Below are positions 59,307-64,000 of a stretch of DNA of 64,000 nt, piece after piece. Position numbers and translations under genes: made by a program. The DNA is from Erythroxylum novogranatense (taxonomy: Eukaryota; Streptophyta; Magnoliopsida; Malpighiales; Erythroxylaceae). The stretch is from NCBI GenBank assembly GCA_029891385.1, contig CM057234.1, forward strand, positions 17,904,350-17,968,349. The letters run 5' to 3'. Numbering within the stretch: the first letter of the stretch is position 1; each line of letters opens with the position of its first letter. A model generated the notes under the pieces. That model was not told the origin of the DNA, searched no databases, and saw only the letters and a list, made by a program, of their open reading frames with translations.

Positions 59307-61920
59307 ATGGAGATTGATACGAAGTTCAGGGATGAATTTCCATACCTTTCAAGCCTTCTCATAGAATACCCCTTGAAACACGAACTAACAAATGGGCTTT
59401 CCCTTGAAGCTCCATCTTCAAAACAGGCCTTGTTTCACAATTTTCACCAACTTTCACACCTTGCCAACATTGACGATGGCCAGTCATCATCTTTCAATGC
59501 TCGCTTTCTTGATCGTTTTAACTCCATCGAAGGGTCATCAAAGAATATCTTTGCTGGGATATCTGAGACATGCATTGATCCCGTTCAGGCTCTTGTTAGT
59601 GAGTTCTCTGGTGACCTCAGTGCCTATCTTTCCGTCAGTTTTTCTCCAGATGTTGCAGAGAAGCTCTTGCATGACTTCCAGAGCAAACCCTTTTGGGATT
59701 GTCCTGAGAAGCCCGAGGATACATGCTTTGATGAAGAGCAAATGCATCAGCCTCTAACGTTTGAAGATTTCAGGTTGATCAATTCCAGGGTACCAACAGA
59801 CGATTCGTCATCTGTAACTGAAAAGAATGACCATCAGAAGAGAGTTGTTCAAAAGAAAGACAAAAGATTGCAGGTTAAAAAACATTCAAGGCCTTGTAAG
59901 AACATCAACATAATCAAAGGGCAATGGACTCCTGAAGAAGACAGGTCAAACTCAATTAATTGTTACTGTCTTTTAGCTTCCAGGTCCTTGACGGAGATAT
60001 TTTCCTCTGTCATAGAAAATAGTTTATGAATTTGTTTTTTTGTTACTTCATTAATATTCCTCATCTTGATGGGTATCATGATTTACAGGTTACTGGTGCA
60101 GTTGGTGGAATACCATGGAATGAAGAAATGGTCTCAAATTGCTAAAATGCTGGATGGTAGAGTAGGAAAGCAGTGTAGAGAGAGATGGCACAACCATTTG
60201 AGACCAGATATCAGGGTTTCTCATCCTTAATTCATTCCCCATTAAATTCCTTTACCTCTTATTAGATAGTAGACATTAACTACATACGTTTTTATACATG
60301 ACACCGTACCATCCTGATTTGTTTATTGACACTTTCGGAGTATACATATACATACTCATTAGAACCTAGACATAACCTACCCATATCGTAAACAAAATGT
60401 TGATTGTTATATTACTTTGGTTTCTTCAACATTAACATGGCTTAGTTAAAAAGCTTGCTTAACTTGATAAAAACCACAAGAACATAATTCTTTAACTTTT
60501 GATTTTAAAATTTTATGGAAGTGTAAAATAAAATTTAAAAATCAAAACAACTATTTTAAATTTTGTGTAATTATTCCTTTTCTGACACGTTTTAAAAAGT
60601 AAATAAATGCATATTTTATTAATAATTTAAGCATGACATATGCATAAGATAACACACTAACATGCACAATGACAAATGCCAATATATACGTCATAATATA
60701 CTTTCACCTATAATTTTATGTTCAACAAATTATTAATATATATAACGACAAATATTAAAAAGACTATCATTATTGTTATGAGCAAGTGTTTCAGAAATAA
60801 AATTTAAAACTTCATGATTAAGTAAATGCTAGAGATATCATTTGCTCTTCTATATGTGCAATAGTCTTGGATTCATTTGATCTAATTCATTTTTTTTAAT
60901 GAATATAGAACATCACTTTTAATAATTTTGTATCTTGAAATACTTCTCATAAAATATTACACTACTTCTAAAGTTAAACACATCTATGGTATCACACAAT
61001 TGCATGGTTCTTGCACTTCCTGAATCTCCTTTATGTTTCATCAACAGATTTCTAGGAATGATATACATTTGTCTTCGATGTTTGTTTTGAACTAATAAAG
61101 CTAAGAAAGTAGTCTCAATTAAAATTGTCCACAGATTATCTGGCTCTAGTTTTAGCGATAAAATAATCCATGCAAATCTCAGTAATTTTAGGTCCATTCA
61201 GGGTCTAGTGCCCTCCTGGGACCCCTATACTTGTTCTTTACAAACGCTTCAGTTAAATGCATACGATATCTCGATTGATTATAGAAGCTTGGAAACTTGC
61301 AGAAAGATGCATGGAGTGAGGAAGAAGATCAAATATTGATTAAAGCCCACAAAGAAATAGGGAACAGATGGGCTGAAATAGCTAAGAGATTGCCTGGACG
61401 AACTGAGAACACCATCAAAAATCACTGGAATGCGACCAAAAGAAGGCAATTCTCAAAGCGCAAAGGAAAGGATGAGAACCCTAAGAGCGCCATCTTGCAA
61501 AGCTACATCAGGACTGTGATTTCAACTACAACTCAAGATCCTAATCAGGCGTGTGCCAAAAATATAATCGACGATGAAGCAGTAAATTTCATATTGCAGA
61601 ATAAAAAGCAGAATTCGTATTCCTCATCAGTGGAAGACTCAACAGTCCAAGTGAGGGATGATAATAATAAACATGCAACTGGCGAGTTTTCTCTGGAAGC
61701 AAACTTGTTCGGCGGCAGCAACTATGGGTTTGTACCATTCCTTAATGAAATGCCTTGTGTTTCTGTGGTTGATGATGACAGCAGCATGGAACTGGATAGC
61801 TTGATGAAGGGTCCCCATGAGGTGAAAAAGGAGATGGACTTGCTTGAGATGATCATCCATGGAAGCCATAATCAAGCTTTAAATGATCATTCGATGATCG
61901 ACAATCCAAGCAGATTCTAA
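59307..61920 (+). CDS. R2R3-MYB transcription factor, MYB98/MYB115/MYB118 group
   Basis: Exons 59307-59944, 60089-60215 and 61303-61920, with introns GT-AG and frame kept, give 460 aa. An N-terminal region of about 200 residues without a known domain precedes R2 (about 205-255: [39 protein letters not shown]) and R3 (about 256-303: [40 protein letters not shown], in parts). Regularly spaced Trp are present in both repeats. A long N-terminus plus [19 protein letters not shown] is characteristic of the MYB64/98/115/118/119 group, which acts in female gametophyte, endosperm and embryo programmes in Arabidopsis. The C-terminus is acidic ([11 protein letters not shown]), a possible activation region. 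The ATG at 59307 is the first in frame. Confidence 0.93.
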
Positions 61921-62970
61921 AACATAATCTTCATGTCATGAACAAATGATATTCATGTAATTGGGATGGTTAATTTAGAAGCTGTTTTGATATGTAGTCT
62001 GCTAGTGGCTAGCAGGTTTAAGTTTAAGACAATATGTCGTCTTCTTGGCCATCATTTTCTTCATTTATGTTGTGTTATTAATTCTTGTTAACAGTGCTAG
62101 ACTCGTATCCCAACTTTCGGATTATTAGTTTGTCATTCAGACATGCTAACGAGTTTCTTAATCGGCTTCATTGGGTTAAGTGTGTCAGGTAACATCGTAG
62201 AAATAAGTTGTTCAAATACTATCCGTTTAACTAGCTGACGATAAATAACTCTCCAACATCATCCTGTTACAAACTACTTACGTTCATGGGTAGATTAGCT
62301 CTTTAGCTATCACTTACATGATTCTTAAGAAAAGATAAATTGATAAGTAAACTTCTGCTACTCAATTAATCTTTGAAGACCCTCCAATATACGTTAACTT
62401 GTATTGCTAGAAGATTTAATATATGCATTAGGTTAGATTGTTGTTGTTTGTCCAAGGCCTTTCAAGGTTATTATCATTTATTTGCAGAAAAGTCGTGATT
62501 TATTCTCTAATTAATATTTTACAAAAGATTTAAGATGGCTTCTGCCATGATCTAAGTTGCATATTGGTCCCTAACGTTATTGAATGAATCATGAGGGACT
62601 CTTAACGTTTTAGAATAGAACACATTAATTAATCCCTTGATATTGATTTTGTTAGATTTTTAAGGGAACGCTAATGTGTCAAAGTAGGGTTTATTGGAAA
62701 TATAGCATTTATGTTATTTAAAAACTACTTATTAATTCTGTGCTTGATTAAATTATGAAAACTGTGTCCTTAATTAGTTCATTAATTAGCAACAAAATTA
62801 GGTTTTATTTTCTCATTTCATTTGTTACCCATCAGACTAAGAAAAAAAAAATCCTAAACTCTTACGAATTCTAATTGCATAAGCCTCCTAACTGGCTCAA
62901 TCTAAATTTCTAAATCCCTTAATCTGACCCACATCACAGTGCCCAAGAGAGTTTCAAGGGAGATAGCTGT
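61921..62970. other. Intergenic region downstream of MYB
   Basis: No coding sequence. Around 62570-62700 there is a TTGGTCCCTAACGTT-type phrase followed by GGGACTCTTAACGTT, typical wording of short plant DNA transposons. Ends could not be matched, so no element is called. Confidence 0.4.
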
Positions 62971-63014
62971 GTGGAATTGCATGCGATAACATTGTGGGTT
63001 GGTGTCGAGTTTTG

Positions 63015-63370
63015 CAGCAACAGAGGCTCCTTTTGTAAACAAGTTTGGTTACGTTGGTTTGAAGTTTATTTTACGTATTATTTCATCTTAAAATCAATAA
63101 TTTCTTGTATTTTAAGGATTGGTGGCCCAAAGACATGCGAGGGTTCTAGTCCGTCCTTGTCCAAACACTTAAGTTTTATATGTTTGAAGTTCATTTTAGT
63201 TTAATTTTATCATGAAATTAATTATTTGCTAAAGTGATAGGTATTACAGCAATATGAGAGGGCTATGGTCCCTCGTTGTTTGAATAGTTTAGGTTTTGTG
63301 TGTTTGGAGTGGAATTTTGGTTTAATCTCTTTAAGAAATGAATAATTTTTTATTCTAATTGATCAATTTG
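63015..63370 (+). repeat. Diverged tandem repeat, about 119 bp unit, three copies
   Basis: Copies begin near 63018 (AGAGGCTCC), 63138 (CGAGGGTTCTAG) and 63256 (AGAGGGCTATGG), 120 and 118 bases apart. Each continues with TTTGAAGT..ATTTTA..TTTAAT and a run like GAAAT.AATAATT. The copies differ widely, so the array is old. Confidence 0.7.
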
Positions 63371-63429
63371 TTTCCAACATCCCAAAATCAAACCTAACAT
63401 TTCTAGTTTTCACAATTTTATATTATAAT

Positions 63430-64000
63430 TAGGAAAATAATTGATTTTTTAGAATTCTCTACATAACTAATAAAATAGTCACTCCTTGTTTTTGGATCTA
63501 TTTTCTTTTCATGTAAATTATGGTGCCAAATTTATGTCTAACAACTCTAAATATATAGGTGCCTCAAATTTTTTTCAGTCTACAATTCAAAAGAAGTCTT
63601 TGAAGTTGCTTTATTAGGAACTTTATTCAACAAGTACATGACAATTTTAGATTTTATCTTTAGAAAGAAGTGGGTAAAAATAAATTACACATCATATTCC
63701 AAACCATAACTAATAAGAATTTATTACACTTTTCTGCAAAACTATTTTGTTATGGTGTGCCTAGCATTCTATATAGCATACAAATACCACATTTTCAATA
63801 AATTTAGCAAAAAGATCAAGATTTTGACCACTTTTATCATATTTACCATGATATTTATCACATTTATTAAACTTGATTATTTTTACCATTTTGTCTAATT
63901 GCCTTTCAATATCACTAATACAAACTTTCAAAGTATTTACCACCTAAGATTTATCTTGTAGCAAATATACATACCCATAATGTGAATAGTCATCTATAAA
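63430..64000 (-). pseudogene. Ty1/copia integrase remnant (second copia element, runs off the edge)
   Basis: From the right edge the minus strand gives FIDDYSHYGYVYLLQDKS, stop, then ERQLDKMVKIIKF and KYHGKYDKSGQNLDLFAKF (63761-63943). Later blocks NKVPNKATSKTSFEL (about 63575-63625) and KIDPKTRSDYFISYV (about 63455-63500) follow. This is the order of the copia integrase core and C-terminal region. Many stops and frame changes are present. It is separate from the SIRE-type element at 13521-36408. Confidence 0.85.

Noticed and set aside
62570..62720. MITE suggested by GGTCCCTAACGTT wording
   Set aside because: No matching inverted end or target duplication could be found nearby.

Overview
The window is plant nuclear DNA, most likely from a eudicot. 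It is AT-rich, has GT-AG introns, and carries plant-type genes (a rearranged DRM cytosine methyltransferase, an R2R3-MYB, fragments of plastid cytochrome P450 CYP97B) and plant retrotransposon lineages (SIRE-type copia, Tat-type gypsy, large-LTR gypsy, LINE, Au-like SINE, PIF/Harbinger, hAT). No species can be named from the sequence alone. About 48 kb on the left is transposon-derived. The right quarter holds two intact-looking host genes.

Layout. 1-10002: a run of minus-strand, non-coding large-LTR gypsy-like elements (internal - LTR - internal - LTR). The LTRs carry conserved hairpins and a phased array of short inverted repeats. 10003-13330: two broken LINE 3' ends, tail to tail. 13521-36408: one dismembered minus-strand SIRE-type copia element. 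Its 3' LTR is at 13521-14709, an extra ORF in the env-like position lies at about 14900-16500, and its protease/integrase/RT/RNase H lie at 33061-36030. It was split by a 10.1 kb Tat-lineage gypsy element (16654-26794, with a 5 bp target duplication ATCTT) and by a 5.7 kb element carrying CYP97B exons (26897-32621). The latter was itself hit inside an (ATT)n microsatellite by a solo LTR of the large-LTR family (29512-32245). 37600-47560: a decayed hAT transposon containing a 3.9 kb PIF/Harbinger element (41843-45738, TTA target duplication) with an apparently intact Myb-like ORF1 and a broken transposase.

Host genes. Upstream of the methyltransferase, 47963-48201 joins N-terminal coding fragments resembling two unrelated genes (a SUO-like BAH/TFIIS protein and eIF3b). 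The DRM gene (51827-57633, 11 coding exons, 635 aa) reads through without a break: three UBA domains, then methyltransferase motifs in rearranged order with the catalytic Cys. An Au-like SINE and a Tourist-like MITE lie upstream in its probable leader. The R2R3-MYB gene (59307-61920, three exons, 460 aa) belongs to the MYB98/MYB115/MYB118 group. The window ends in a diverged 119 bp tandem repeat and the integrase remnant of another copia element.

No wholly new biological system is evident. The observations most worth following are the phased hairpin array of the large LTRs, the spliced antisense gene of the Tat element, the extra ORF of the copia element with its internal duplication, and the chimeric exon fragments beside DRM.
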